The notes under the pieces were generated by a model, which worked only from the letters and a program-made list of their open reading frames with translations, had not been told where the DNA came from and ran no database searches. The translations under genes were made by a program, and so were the position numbers. A stretch of DNA of 64,000 nt from NCBI RefSeq assembly GCF_000010525.1, contig NC_009937.1, positions 4,035,501 through 4,099,500 on the forward strand, given 5' to 3'. Below, piece after piece: positions 57,072 through 64,000 of the stretch. Numbering within the stretch: position 1 is the stretch's first letter; the number at the start of each line of letters is the position of its first letter. The stretch is from Azorhizobium caulinodans ORS 571 (GTDB lineage: Bacteria > Pseudomonadota > Alphaproteobacteria > Rhizobiales > Xanthobacteraceae).

Positions 57072-58385
57072 CTAGAGCGAGACGCTGCCGCCTTCCAGCG
57101 GCGTCAGCAGGCTCTCCATCACGCGGTCGCGCCCGTCATTCTTGGCGCGATAGAGGGCGGCGTCGGCGCAGCGCACGAAATCGCTGACGGTCGCACCGCT
57201 GGCCGGCGGGCCGGCGCAGATGCCGATGCTGGTGGTGATGGCGCGAAGGTCAGGATGGGTAGCCTGCCAGTCCTCCTGCGCCAGCGCTGCCCGGATGCGC
57301 CGCGCCACCGCCTGCGCGCCGGAAAGGCCGGTATCGGGCAGCAGGACCGCGAATTCCTCGCCGCCATGGCGCGCCGCCACGTCGCCGGAGCGCAGGAGCG
57401 CCCCACGGATCACATGCGCCACCCGCCGCAGGCAGGCATCCCCCACCATGTGACCGTACTGATCATTGACTTGCTTGAAATGGTCCACGTCGATCAGAAG
57501 CAGGCCGATGAGCGTGCCGTCGCGCTGGCGGCGGCGCCATTCCTCGTCGAAGACCTGGTCGAAGTGGCGGCGGTTGGCGAGACCCGTGAGGCTGTCGGTG
57601 GCGGCGATGGCGGAGAGGTCGCTCACCGCCTGCTTCAGCGGCGTGATGTCGGAATGGGTGAAGTAGCCGATGCCGCGGGCCGTGCGATGGGCGATCACCC
57701 GGCGCCAGCGGCCGCCGGGCAGTTCCACCTCGAACGGTACACCGGCGAAGCGCATCCGCTCCAGCATGTTGAACTGGCGCGCCCGCTCCGGTGCGCCGGC
57801 CCGCACCCAGCTCTCCTGCACCAGGTCATGGAGCGTGCAGCCGATCACCGAGCGCTCAGGGTCCACGTCATAGAGGATGCGGAACTCGCGGTTGGTGGCG
57901 ATGATGCGGTCATGCTTGTCGAGCACCATCGCGCCATCTGCCAGATATTCGAGCAGATCGATGGGAAATTCCGTCCAGCCGGGGGGGTTCTCCACCTGCC
58001 CGATGTCGCGCCCCATTTCCTGCCAGACGCGGATGCGGTCGCCGTCCGGGAGCGGCAGGGAGCCCACCCGCAGGTATCGCCCCCGGTGCGTGAAGGTGAA
58101 GGGGCGAGTCTGCTGGCGATGGCGATCCACGCCCTCGTCAATATAGCGCTCGATGCTGTCACGCTCTTCCTGCGGCAGACGTCCCAGGTAGAAGCGTTCA
58201 AGATTCGCGCGATAGGATTCCCCAGGGTGAACGCGCCCCGCATGCTCTGGAAAAAAATGCAGAAACGTCGCGTTCCACAAAAGGGTATGATCCTCTCGAT
58301 CGAATACGCAGATGGCGACGTCGATGCTGTCAAGGAGCTCGGCGATGACGCTGTACAGGTCCTGTTTGTTCACGGCTGAGCTCAC
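57072..58385 (-). CDS. PAS-GGDEF diguanylate cyclase (cytoplasmic)
   Basis: 437 aa, no membrane helix. Residues ~10-120 form a PAS-like domain (SIDVAICVFDREDHTLLWNA), ~140-260 a second PAS (LADGAMVLDKHDRIIATNRE), and ~270-430 a GGDEF domain with active site RHGGEEF, DSLTGLANRRHFDQVF and LLIDVDHFKQVNDQYGHMVG. Makes c-di-GMP in response to an intracellular cue. Lies between eutBC and the ethanolamine permease on the opposite strand, 10 bp after eutC. Confidence 0.93.
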   Translation of the reverse strand: MSSAVNKQDLYSVIAELLDSIDVAICVFDREDHTLLWNATFLHFFPEHAGRVHPGESYRANLERFYLGRLPQEERDSIERYIDEGVDRHRQQTRPFTFTHRGRYLRVGSLPLPDGDRIRVWQEMGRDIGQVENPPGWTEFPIDLLEYLADGAMVLDKHDRIIATNREFRILYDVDPERSVIGCTLHDLVQESWVRAGAPERARQFNMLERMRFAGVPFEVELPGGRWRRVIAHRTARGIGYFTHSDITPLKQAVSDLSAIAATDSLTGLANRRHFDQVFDEEWRRRQRDGTLIGLLLIDVDHFKQVNDQYGHMVGDACLRRVAHVIRGALLRSGDVAARHGGEEFAVLLPDTGLSGAQAVARRIRAALAQEDWQATHPDLRAITTSIGICAGPPASGATVSDFVRCADAALYRAKNDGRDRVMESLLTPLEGGSVSL

Positions 58386-58585
58386 GCTGGCCAGGACGGC
58401 CGGAGGACGGACAAGATGAATATCTTACAACTGTATGGTGATGCCGTCATGACAGTTTCACGACAACACACGTTCCATCGGGCATGGAACTTGCCTGAGA
58501 TCTTCTGCCTCCCCGCCAGGAGTGCCGTCGCCTCCGGCGCGCGGTGCTCTTTCATTGCGGCGGCCGGTACGAATGGAGACCTGCC

Positions 58586-60100
58586 ATGAGCGACAGTAGC
58601 CTGTCCAAATCGTCATCCGGCATCAGCTACACCACGGTCGACACCGCCTATTTCGAGCAGCGCAAGCTGAAGCGCCACGCCCGTGTCTGGTCCCTCTGGG
58701 CGCTGGGCGTCGGGGCGGTCATTTCCGGCCATTTCTCCGGCTGGAACCTCGGCATCGCCTCCGGCGGCTGGGGCGGCATGTTCATCGCCGCCGTCATCAT
58801 CGCCGTCATGTATCTCGGCCTCACCTTCTCCATCGCCGAAATGTCCGCGGCGCTGCCGCACACGGGCGCGGCCTATTCCTTCGCCCGCACCACCATGGGT
58901 CCGTGGGGCGGCTTCGTCACCGGCCTGTGCGAGAATGTGGAATATGTCATCACGCCGGCGGTCGTGGTGTCCTTCATCGGCGCCTATATGGGCTCCATCT
59001 TCGGCACACCAACATCATTCCAGCCGGTCTACTGGATTTTCGGCTACATCATCTTCGTCGGGCTGAACGTGGTGGGCGTCGAGCTCTCCTTCCGCGTCAC
59101 GCTGGTGGTGACGCTGGCGGCCCTGGCCTGCCTCGTCGCCTTCTGGGTCTCGGCGCTGCCGGTGATGGACTTCTCCCGCTGGGCGCTCAACATGGGCGTG
59201 GGGCCGGACGGCACGGCGGTGGAGCTGCCGAATGGCGGCGGCCCCTTCCTGCCCTTCGGCATCGGCGGGGCGCTGGCGGCCATGCCGTTCGCCGTGTGGC
59301 TGTTCCTCGCCATCGAGCAACTGCCGCTGGCGGCCGAGGAATCGGTTGATCCCAAGACCGACATGCCGCGCGGCATTATCGCCGGCATGGCAACGCTCAT
59401 CGTCTCGGCCTTCATGATCCTGTGGCTCAATTCGTCCGTTGCCAAAGGCGCCTTCGGCCTCTCCACGTCCACCGAGCCTCTGCTCGACGGCTTCAAGGCC
59501 ATCTATGGCACCGGCATCGCGCAACTGCTGGCGCTGGTGGCGGTGATCGGCCTCATCGCCTCCTTCCACACCATCATCTATGCGCAGGGCCGGCAGATCT
59601 ATTCGCTCTCCCGGGCCGGCTACTTCCCGCGCGGCCTGTCCGTCACCCACGGCTCGCGCAAGACCCCGCACGTGGCGATGGCGGCGGGCGCCGTCGTCGG
59701 CCTCGCCATCATGCTGGTGATCTGGTTCTCACTGGGCGCGGATGCCGGCTCTGCGGCCATTGGCGGCACGCTGCTCAACATGGCGGTGTTCGGCGCCATG
59801 CTCTCTTACGTGATGCAGGCCATCTCCTTCATCCGCATGCGGAAGAACATGCCCCATGTGGAGCGGCCCTACACGAGCCCCTTCGGCATTCCGGGCGCAG
59901 TGGCCACCATCCTCATAGCGCTCGTGACCATCTACTTCCAGCTCTCCGACCCGACCTACCGGGCCGGCGTCATCGGCGTCGCCATCTGGTTCGCCATCGG
60001 CATCGCCTATTTCGCCCTGCACGGACGGCACAAGCTGGTGCTCTCGCCGGAGGAGGAGTTCGCCCTCTCCGGCGGCACCTCGGAATACAAGAGCTATTGA
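58586..60100 (+). CDS. eat: Ethanolamine permease (APC family)
   Basis: 504 aa, twelve hydrophobic helices. The N-terminus SISYTTVDTAYFEQRKLKRH-like segment (here GISYTTVDTAYFEQRKLKRH) and WALGVGAVISGHFSGWNLGI are typical of the ethanolamine/amino-acid permeases next to eutBC in Pseudomonas and Rhizobiales. FSIAEMSAALPHTGAAYSFA is the APC helix 2-3 motif. Start chosen at the ATG at 58586 (AATGGAGACCTGCC upstream); the frame to 58544 is unneeded. Brings ethanolamine in for EutBC. Confidence 0.9.
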   Translation: MSDSSLSKSSSGISYTTVDTAYFEQRKLKRHARVWSLWALGVGAVISGHFSGWNLGIASGGWGGMFIAAVIIAVMYLGLTFSIAEMSAALPHTGAAYSFARTTMGPWGGFVTGLCENVEYVITPAVVVSFIGAYMGSIFGTPTSFQPVYWIFGYIIFVGLNVVGVELSFRVTLVVTLAALACLVAFWVSALPVMDFSRWALNMGVGPDGTAVELPNGGGPFLPFGIGGALAAMPFAVWLFLAIEQLPLAAEESVDPKTDMPRGIIAGMATLIVSAFMILWLNSSVAKGAFGLSTSTEPLLDGFKAIYGTGIAQLLALVAVIGLIASFHTIIYAQGRQIYSLSRAGYFPRGLSVTHGSRKTPHVAMAAGAVVGLAIMLVIWFSLGADAGSAAIGGTLLNMAVFGAMLSYVMQAISFIRMRKNMPHVERPYTSPFGIPGAVATILIALVTIYFQLSDPTYRAGVIGVAIWFAIGIAYFALHGRHKLVLSPEEEFALSGGTSEYKSY

Positions 60101-60116
60101 CTTTCAAAACAACTGC

Positions 60117-60144
60117 CTCGGCCCAGCCACCGCGCTGGGCCGAG
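60117..60144. terminator. Hairpin between the permease gene and the convergent hypothetical gene
   Basis: 11-bp stem CTCGGCCCAGC/GCTGGGCCGAG, six-base loop. The minus-strand side is followed by GCAGTTGTTTTG, moderately T-rich, so probably a bidirectional terminator. Confidence 0.6.
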
Positions 60145-60172
60145 CGCGCCGGCAGGGATCAGACAGGCACGC

Positions 60173-60553
60173 TCACACCGGCTCGACCGACACCACGCGG
60201 AAGGTATGGAACGCCTCTTCCTCCTTCAGCGAGACATATTCGCCGACGACGAACCGCTCGTCATTGAAGCGGTAGCCGGCCTCGTCCTCGTCATCGCCGG
60301 TGATGTCATAGCGGAAGGCCCAGCTGCCGCCCGGCTTGCGCACGAGATGCCCCTTCTCGTCGGTCTCGTCGGGGCGAAAGCGAACGACCCGGCACGCGTC
60401 GCGATGGGCGGCCCATTGATCGTGGTCGATCTGGCCATTGGCATCGAGCGGCGCCACGAAGACATAGCCGAAATTGCGCGCGCCTTCCGGATGATCCTTC
60501 TCGCGTGCCAGTTCCAGCCGCACTTCCTTGAAACCATGGGGAAGCCCGGTCAT
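60173..60553 (-). CDS. Conserved-looking hypothetical protein
   Basis: 126 aa, soluble, rich in Asp/Glu/Arg. GGGAGATGAGAC lies before the ATG at 60553. Seen: FKEVRLELAREKDHPEGARN, WAFRYDITGDDEDEAGYRFN and FVVGEYVSLKEEEAFHTFRV, suggesting an all-beta small domain. I do not recognise the family. Convergent with the permease gene. Confidence 0.7.
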   Translation of the reverse strand: MTGLPHGFKEVRLELAREKDHPEGARNFGYVFVAPLDANGQIDHDQWAAHRDACRVVRFRPDETDEKGHLVRKPGGSWAFRYDITGDDEDEAGYRFNDERFVVGEYVSLKEEEAFHTFRVVSVEPV

Positions 60554-60851
60554 GTCTCATCTCCCTTGCCGCGCGTCTCCCCGCCACTGCCGGGAACGGC
60601 ACAGGCCCGTGAGCGCGCCTGCCTCTTAGATGGACAGCGGAGGCGGAACCGCAACTCGGGAGAATTACGCAGGCTCGCTTACTTCACGAATTCAATCGTC
60701 GGCAATGCAGTTTCCGGAAATACAGAATGCCAGGAAGCAACCGCTCGCGATTTTGGCTCACACTGTAACAAACGGCGAAATAAATTGATCCTCCGCAACC
60801 CGCGCCCGTCGGGATGTGTTAACCTCGCCGTCTCGCGTGAGGAGGATGGCC

Positions 60852-61250
60852 ATGAGTGACGCTTTCGCTTTCACCAACCAGTGGCAGGACAACCTGCGCG
60901 CTTTCCAGCAGAACCTGCTGAAGCTCCATCCCGGTGCCGGCCCGCTGGCGTGGCCCATGTCGGCGGTGCAGAGCTTCTGGGTGGAAACCCCTCTTGAGGT
61001 CGCGACGCATCTGCAGAAATTCACGGCCGGCCAGGTTCAGGCGCAGCTCAACCTGTTCACCGACCTCTCCCGAGAGGACGGACCCGCCAATCTGGCCTCG
61101 AAGGAACTCGCCTTCCTCCAGCAGTCCGCCATGGCGTGGAACACGGAATGGCTGGAGATCGCCAGCCTGATCCAGACCAAGCTGCTGTCTGCGGCGCAGA
61201 AGCCGGCCGAGCCCGGAGTCGAGCCCTATCCGCTCCAGCGCGCAGCGTAG
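60852..61250 (+). CDS. Phasin-like protein
   Basis: 132 aa from the ATG at 60852 (GTGAGGAGGATGGCC upstream; an ATG at 60846 overlaps the site). Amphipathic and helical: FAFTNQWQDNLRAFQQNLLK, then VQAQLNLFTDLSREDGPANL, FLQQSAMAWNTEWLEIASLI. Pattern fits phasins that coat polyhydroxyalkanoate granules, but similarity is by shape more than by motif. A GC-rich hairpin (61291-61312, CCGGCCGC/GCGGCCGG) follows. Confidence 0.6.
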   Translation: MSDAFAFTNQWQDNLRAFQQNLLKLHPGAGPLAWPMSAVQSFWVETPLEVATHLQKFTAGQVQAQLNLFTDLSREDGPANLASKELAFLQQSAMAWNTEWLEIASLIQTKLLSAAQKPAEPGVEPYPLQRAA

Positions 61251-61391
61251 GAGCGGCCAACGGCCCGAGGCGGGTCGAACTGCCCCCACTCCGGCCGCGA
61301 TCAGGCGGCCGGTTGCTGCATCCTGGACGACAGGAAGCGGCCATCCGATAGCCGTCCGGCATGGTGACGATTGCTACGGCTTCGGGGCAGG

Positions 61392-61445
61392 TGGTGCGGA
61401 CGGCGGGACTCGAACCCGCACGCCCAGAAGGCGAGGCATTTTAAG
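61392..61445 (-). pseudogene. tRNA-Leu 3' fragment (candidate attachment-site remnant)
   Basis: On the minus strand: CTTAAAATGCC, a variable arm, GGGTTCGAGTCCC, acceptor CGTCCGC, discriminator A and CCA. That is everything of a tRNA-Leu from the anticodon loop to the 3' end, and nothing of the 5' half. Its acceptor and variable arm differ from the intact tRNA-Leu to the right, so it comes from another gene. It likely marks where an element inserted into a chromosomal tRNA-Leu. Confidence 0.75.
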
Positions 61446-61468
61446 GGTACTGAGGGCGGGTCTGTGAC

Positions 61469-61557
61469 TGGTGCGGGCGGCGGGGCTCGAACCCGCAAGC
61501 CATTGAAAGGGCGGCGAATTTTAAGTCCGCTGCGTTTACCAGTTTCGCCACGCCCGC
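61469..61557 (-). tRNA. tRNA-Leu (anticodon TAA)
   Basis: Intact class II tRNA: acceptor GCGGGCG/CGCCCGC, anticodon stem GCGGA/TTCGC with loop CTTAAAA (anticodon TAA), a long variable arm, T arm GCGGG-TTCGAGC-CCCGC, A and an encoded CCA. Shares the CTTAAAAT core with the neighbouring fragment. Possibly carried by the element as a replacement for the gene it disrupted. Confidence 0.95.
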
Positions 61558-61662
61558 GTCACAGACCGGCTGCCCGGTCACAGGTCCCGTGACGTGTCCG
61601 TCACGGTCACAAATCGGTACACCTCAAGAGACTCAGGTGTACCTGCGGTGCCCTCTAGCACC

Positions 61663-62709
61663 TTATTCCGCAGCCTCCAAGACGCTCGCAGCGCTCATGA
61701 GGTTCTTCGGAGCAAGGAAAGCATACCGCATGGTCATCTGGATCGAGGTATGGCCCAGCCATTCCTTGACCACGTTGATCGGAACGCCCCGCTGCACCAG
61801 CCGGGACGCGCAGGTGTGCCGGCAGATGTAGGGAACGAAATGGGGATCGTTCTCCATCCCAAGGTGCAGACGCGCCCGGTCCCATGTATGGCGCATCCAG
61901 AAGTTATCGTAGGGGAATAGCTTCTCGGTCGGTGCAGTGACTGCACCGATGCGCCGCTGAAGGATCGCCTTCACCCGCTTGGTCGCATAGACCGTGCGCG
62001 GATTGTCGGTCTTGGTCATCCAGATCATGATGGCCCCTGTCTTCAGGTCCACGTCGCGAGGGGTGAGCCGGTAAAGCTCGCTCGGGCGCATCCCTGTATC
62101 AATCAGGGTCTCGATGACCTCGGCGTGGTCGTCCTTCCCCCATGAGCGGAAGGTGTCCAGAAGGGCCTTCTCCTCGTCCTCATCCAGCCACCGGAAGCGG
62201 CCCACGCCCTCGCTCTTGCGGTCGATCTTGGGCATCTTGGGGATGAGCCCCCGGTCGAACGCATAGCGCAGGGACTTGGACAGGATCGCCAGCTTGCGGT
62301 TGACCGTGCCGTTGCTGTTGCGCTTGGCGATGCAGTCGGCAACGAAACCGTCGATTGCGTCGGTGTCGATCCGCGATACCGGGCAGTCCTTGCCGAAATA
62401 TGCCTCGGCCTGCCGGATGTTGACGGCAGCCTTCGCATCGCTCCGGCCACCCTTCCAGAACTTGTCGTATGCCTTCCACATGACCGCGCTCAGGGTCAAT
62501 GCACCGTCCTCGCGGGACTGTCCCCTTGGTGCATCAGTCCCCTTTGAGGGAGCAATTGGGCGCGGAATAGGCTCGCCTTTGACCGCTGCGGCGCGGGCAT
62601 TCAGTTCCCACGCCTTAGCTTCAGCCTCGCTGTCGAACGTCTCTCGATAGCGCTGGCCCTTGACTGTGATGTCCGCCTGCCAAGAGCCACCTCTTGGTCT
62701 CACTGCCAT
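61663..62709 (-). CDS. Tyrosine recombinase/phage-type integrase
   Basis: 348 aa from the ATG at 62709. The N-terminal arm-binding part (GGSWQADITVKGQRYRETFD) precedes a SAM-like core-binding domain (~95-170) and the catalytic domain. Catalytic residues: Arg in IDTGMRPSELYRLTP, box II YICRHTCASRLVQRG (the first His of HxxR is replaced by Tyr), His in LGHTSIQMTMRYAF and its Tyr. The start overlaps the stop of the MarR-like gene by one base (TAATG). Carries out integration and excision of the element. Confidence 0.9.
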   Translation of the reverse strand: MAVRPRGGSWQADITVKGQRYRETFDSEAEAKAWELNARAAAVKGEPIPRPIAPSKGTDAPRGQSREDGALTLSAVMWKAYDKFWKGGRSDAKAAVNIRQAEAYFGKDCPVSRIDTDAIDGFVADCIAKRNSNGTVNRKLAILSKSLRYAFDRGLIPKMPKIDRKSEGVGRFRWLDEDEEKALLDTFRSWGKDDHAEVIETLIDTGMRPSELYRLTPRDVDLKTGAIMIWMTKTDNPRTVYATKRVKAILQRRIGAVTAPTEKLFPYDNFWMRHTWDRARLHLGMENDPHFVPYICRHTCASRLVQRGVPINVVKEWLGHTSIQMTMRYAFLAPKNLMSAASVLEAAE

Positions 62710-63041
62710 TATGCGGCCTCCTTCTCTCCAACGTAGTGAAGGAGGGAGCGGACCACCCGCTCCCCCTCGGGGGTGAGCCTGCACACCTTGTTCCGGCGGT
62801 CTAGAAGGTCTTCGGAGTAGGTTATGAGGCCCTTGCCGTGCTCCTTGGACAGAGCGGCAATGTTACGCGACACGCTCGACTTGCCGAGTCCGGTCGCCTG
62901 AACCAGTTCTTTCAAATTCGTCCCCGGCTTTCGGGCCACCAGTAGGAGGATTAGCGCCACCTGCATCGGTAATTCGGGGTCGATCTTGCGAAACTCCTCC
63001 ACAAACAGGATGGCTTTCGTAAGCGAGGATTGATTTGACAT
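62709..63041 (-). CDS. MarR-like winged-helix regulator
   Basis: 110 aa from the ATG at 63041 (a frame start at 63053 also exists). PMQVALILLLVARKPGTNLK, LVQATGLGKSSVSRNIAALS and RRNKVCRLTPEGERVVRSLL give the winged-helix pattern: recognition helix GLGKSSVSRNIAALS. Coupled to the integrase (TAATG), so it may control element excision. Confidence 0.8.
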   Translation of the reverse strand: MSNQSSLTKAILFVEEFRKIDPELPMQVALILLLVARKPGTNLKELVQATGLGKSSVSRNIAALSKEHGKGLITYSEDLLDRRNKVCRLTPEGERVVRSLLHYVGEKEAA

Positions 63042-63222
63042 TGGAAGCCTCAAGCCGAGTTCTCGGACGATTGAGCGAGATGTACAGCGGGCCAGCCACC
63101 ACTTCTAGGACGCCGTCCTCCCGAGAGTAACAAAACTCGATCTCGGCGTCACTGTCCCATTCACAGAACAGTTCCAGAACAGAGAACAATCGCAGATAGC
63201 GGTACCCCCGCATGATTAACAA
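62863..63222 (-). CDS. Doubtful small protein overlapping the MarR-like gene
   Basis: 119-aa frame. Its first ~60 residues (EWDSDAEIEFCYSREDGVLE, VVAGPLYISLNRPRT) look protein-like and lie upstream of the MarR-like gene, but the last ~60 are the other frame of that gene and are not convincing. Perhaps a real short gene ending by frameshift near 63040. Confidence 0.25.
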   Translation of the reverse strand: MLIMRGYRYLRLFSVLELFCEWDSDAEIEFCYSREDGVLEVVAGPLYISLNRPRTRLEASNVKSILAYESHPVCGGVSQDRPRITDAGGANPPTGGPKAGDEFERTGSGDRTRQVERVA

Positions 63223-63440
63223 CCCCTTTCTATGCCCGAGCCCCCAGCAGGCAGGCCGCGCGTCTTGGTCAATCAGACGGGCACCCTGTTAATTCACAGC
63301 GTCCATCTGCGGTTCACGGGGTAACGGCCCTCCCGGCATCCCCAGCCAGAGCCGAACCTTCGACCACGACCGTCGAGGGGTGTTGCGGTACCCCTCTAGG
63401 TTTCGGCCCTACGGCCTCATCAGGTGGTCCACTCGTCCCC
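63223..63440. other. Intergenic stretch in the element
   Basis: About 220 bp, with a 7-bp hairpin GAGGGGT/ACCCCTC at 63375-63396. No supported gene. Confidence 0.4.
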
Positions 63441-63845
63441 CTACGTCAAGACGGTGTCGATCAACTTTTGTAGGTTGTAATCATTGACTAAATTCGGCCG
63501 CGAGGGATAGCCGAGGCTCACGAGGTAGTCCGTCAAGCAGTCGATCACTGCTCCGGTATTTAGCTCCTCCTCAAGACGCTCGACCTGTCCCCGCAATTCA
63601 TTGGCCTCATCCTCAAGCTCGCCGATGCGTCCTTCCTTGGACTCGATCTCCCGGCTCGCCTTCTCCAATTCAGCTTGTGCGGTTGCGAAGTCCCTCTCAA
63701 GCTTGGCGGCCGTGCGTTCGGCCTCCATTGCCTTACGGCGCTCCTCCACGATCTCGGCTTCAAGGGCCTCGACGGCGGCAATCAGGGACGCATTGTCCTC
63801 CTGAAGCTGGGTGAGCGTGTGCGTTCCGTCCATCGGTGCAGTCAC
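63441..63845 (-). CDS. Coiled-coil protein
   Basis: 134 aa. Residues ~15-100 form a continuous coiled coil rich in Glu, Arg, Lys and Ala (ALEAEIVEERRKAMEAERTA; REIESKEGRIGELEDEANEL). The last ~35 residues are a small hydrophobic tail (VIDCLTDYLVSLGYPSRPNL). Alternative ATG four codons in. Phage- or element-type gene of unknown function. Confidence 0.65.
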   Translation of the reverse strand: MTAPMDGTHTLTQLQEDNASLIAAVEALEAEIVEERRKAMEAERTAAKLERDFATAQAELEKASREIESKEGRIGELEDEANELRGQVERLEEELNTGAVIDCLTDYLVSLGYPSRPNLVNDYNLQKLIDTVLT

Positions 63846-64000
63846 TCCACCTGTCGCCGGACATCGAGGTTTGGCGGCTCATTGCCGGCTACGCTTCTGG
63901 GATTATCGTCGATACCCCTCGCGCCACGAATAATTTCCACCATACCCATCAACGTCTTGGCGTATTTTATTGGTGATGGACTTTCGACATCGAACATATT

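Noticed and set aside
63846-64000. Possible gene at the right edge
   Set aside because: No frame with a start and family resemblance in the last 155 bp.

Overview
The window is GC-rich alphaproteobacterial DNA and most likely comes from the Hyphomicrobiales, close to Xanthobacteraceae (Xanthobacter/Azorhizobium/Ancylobacter type). Grounds are the composition, a two-cysteine 'porin_2' type outer-membrane porin, a candidate EcfG-type stress promoter, a tripartite tricarboxylate transporter and a Leu-codon leader before leuA. Genus level is inference. Nearly all of it reads as chromosome. From about 61.4 kb to the right edge it looks like one end of an integrated element.

Layout. 0.1-5.1 kb: an OafA-type acyltransferase and a Pot-type polyamine ABC transporter (ATPase plus two permeases, no binding protein). 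5.5 kb: tRNA-Thr. 5.7-12.1 kb: a minus-strand operon of a DHA2 exporter, a GT1 glycosyltransferase and a self-sufficient CYP102-type P450-reductase fusion. 12.3-18.7 kb: an MFS transporter, several small exported proteins, a PDC-domain sensor with a decayed kinase end, and a secreted CVNH-fold protein. 18.8-25.3 kb: ilvD, a CsbD stress protein, an XRE-cupin regulator with a GNAT enzyme, an SDR without its usual Tyr, and a porin. 25.6-33.5 kb: a TerC-CBS-CorC protein, glutaminase, two c-di-GMP enzymes, a ThiE homologue and an EEP-family nuclease. 33.5-40.2 kb: an FAD monooxygenase with a CHCC zinc-finger protein, leuA with a Leu-rich leader, a His-tailed DMT transporter and a DUF6600-like protein. 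40.4-43.6 kb: tctCBA, with tctA frameshifted by an exact 59-bp tandem duplication. 43.8-44.0 kb: two identical tRNA-Lys genes. 44.2-52.3 kb: a siderophore-interacting protein, thiOSG under a TPP riboswitch, an OhrR-like regulator, GST, NUDIX, glutaryl-CoA dehydrogenase and an FAD monooxygenase. 52.3-54.7 kb: a toxin-like protein followed by four tandem small genes spaced exactly 378 bp apart. 54.9-60.1 kb: ethanolamine use (eutB, eutC, permease) with a PAS-GGDEF gene in between. 60.2-61.3 kb: a hypothetical protein and a phasin-like protein. 61.4-64 kb: a tRNA-Leu 3' fragment, an intact tRNA-Leu(TAA), a tyrosine recombinase, a MarR-like regulator and a coiled-coil protein.

The two most interesting systems are (i) the exporter/glycosyltransferase/CYP102 operon. 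Its gene content parallels the logic of yeast sophorolipid clusters (hydroxylate a fatty acid, glycosylate it, export it), so a secreted hydroxy-fatty-acid glycoside is a reasonable hypothesis. (ii) The HH-motif toxin-like gene with its array of four immunity-like paralogues, the last of which is frameshifted.
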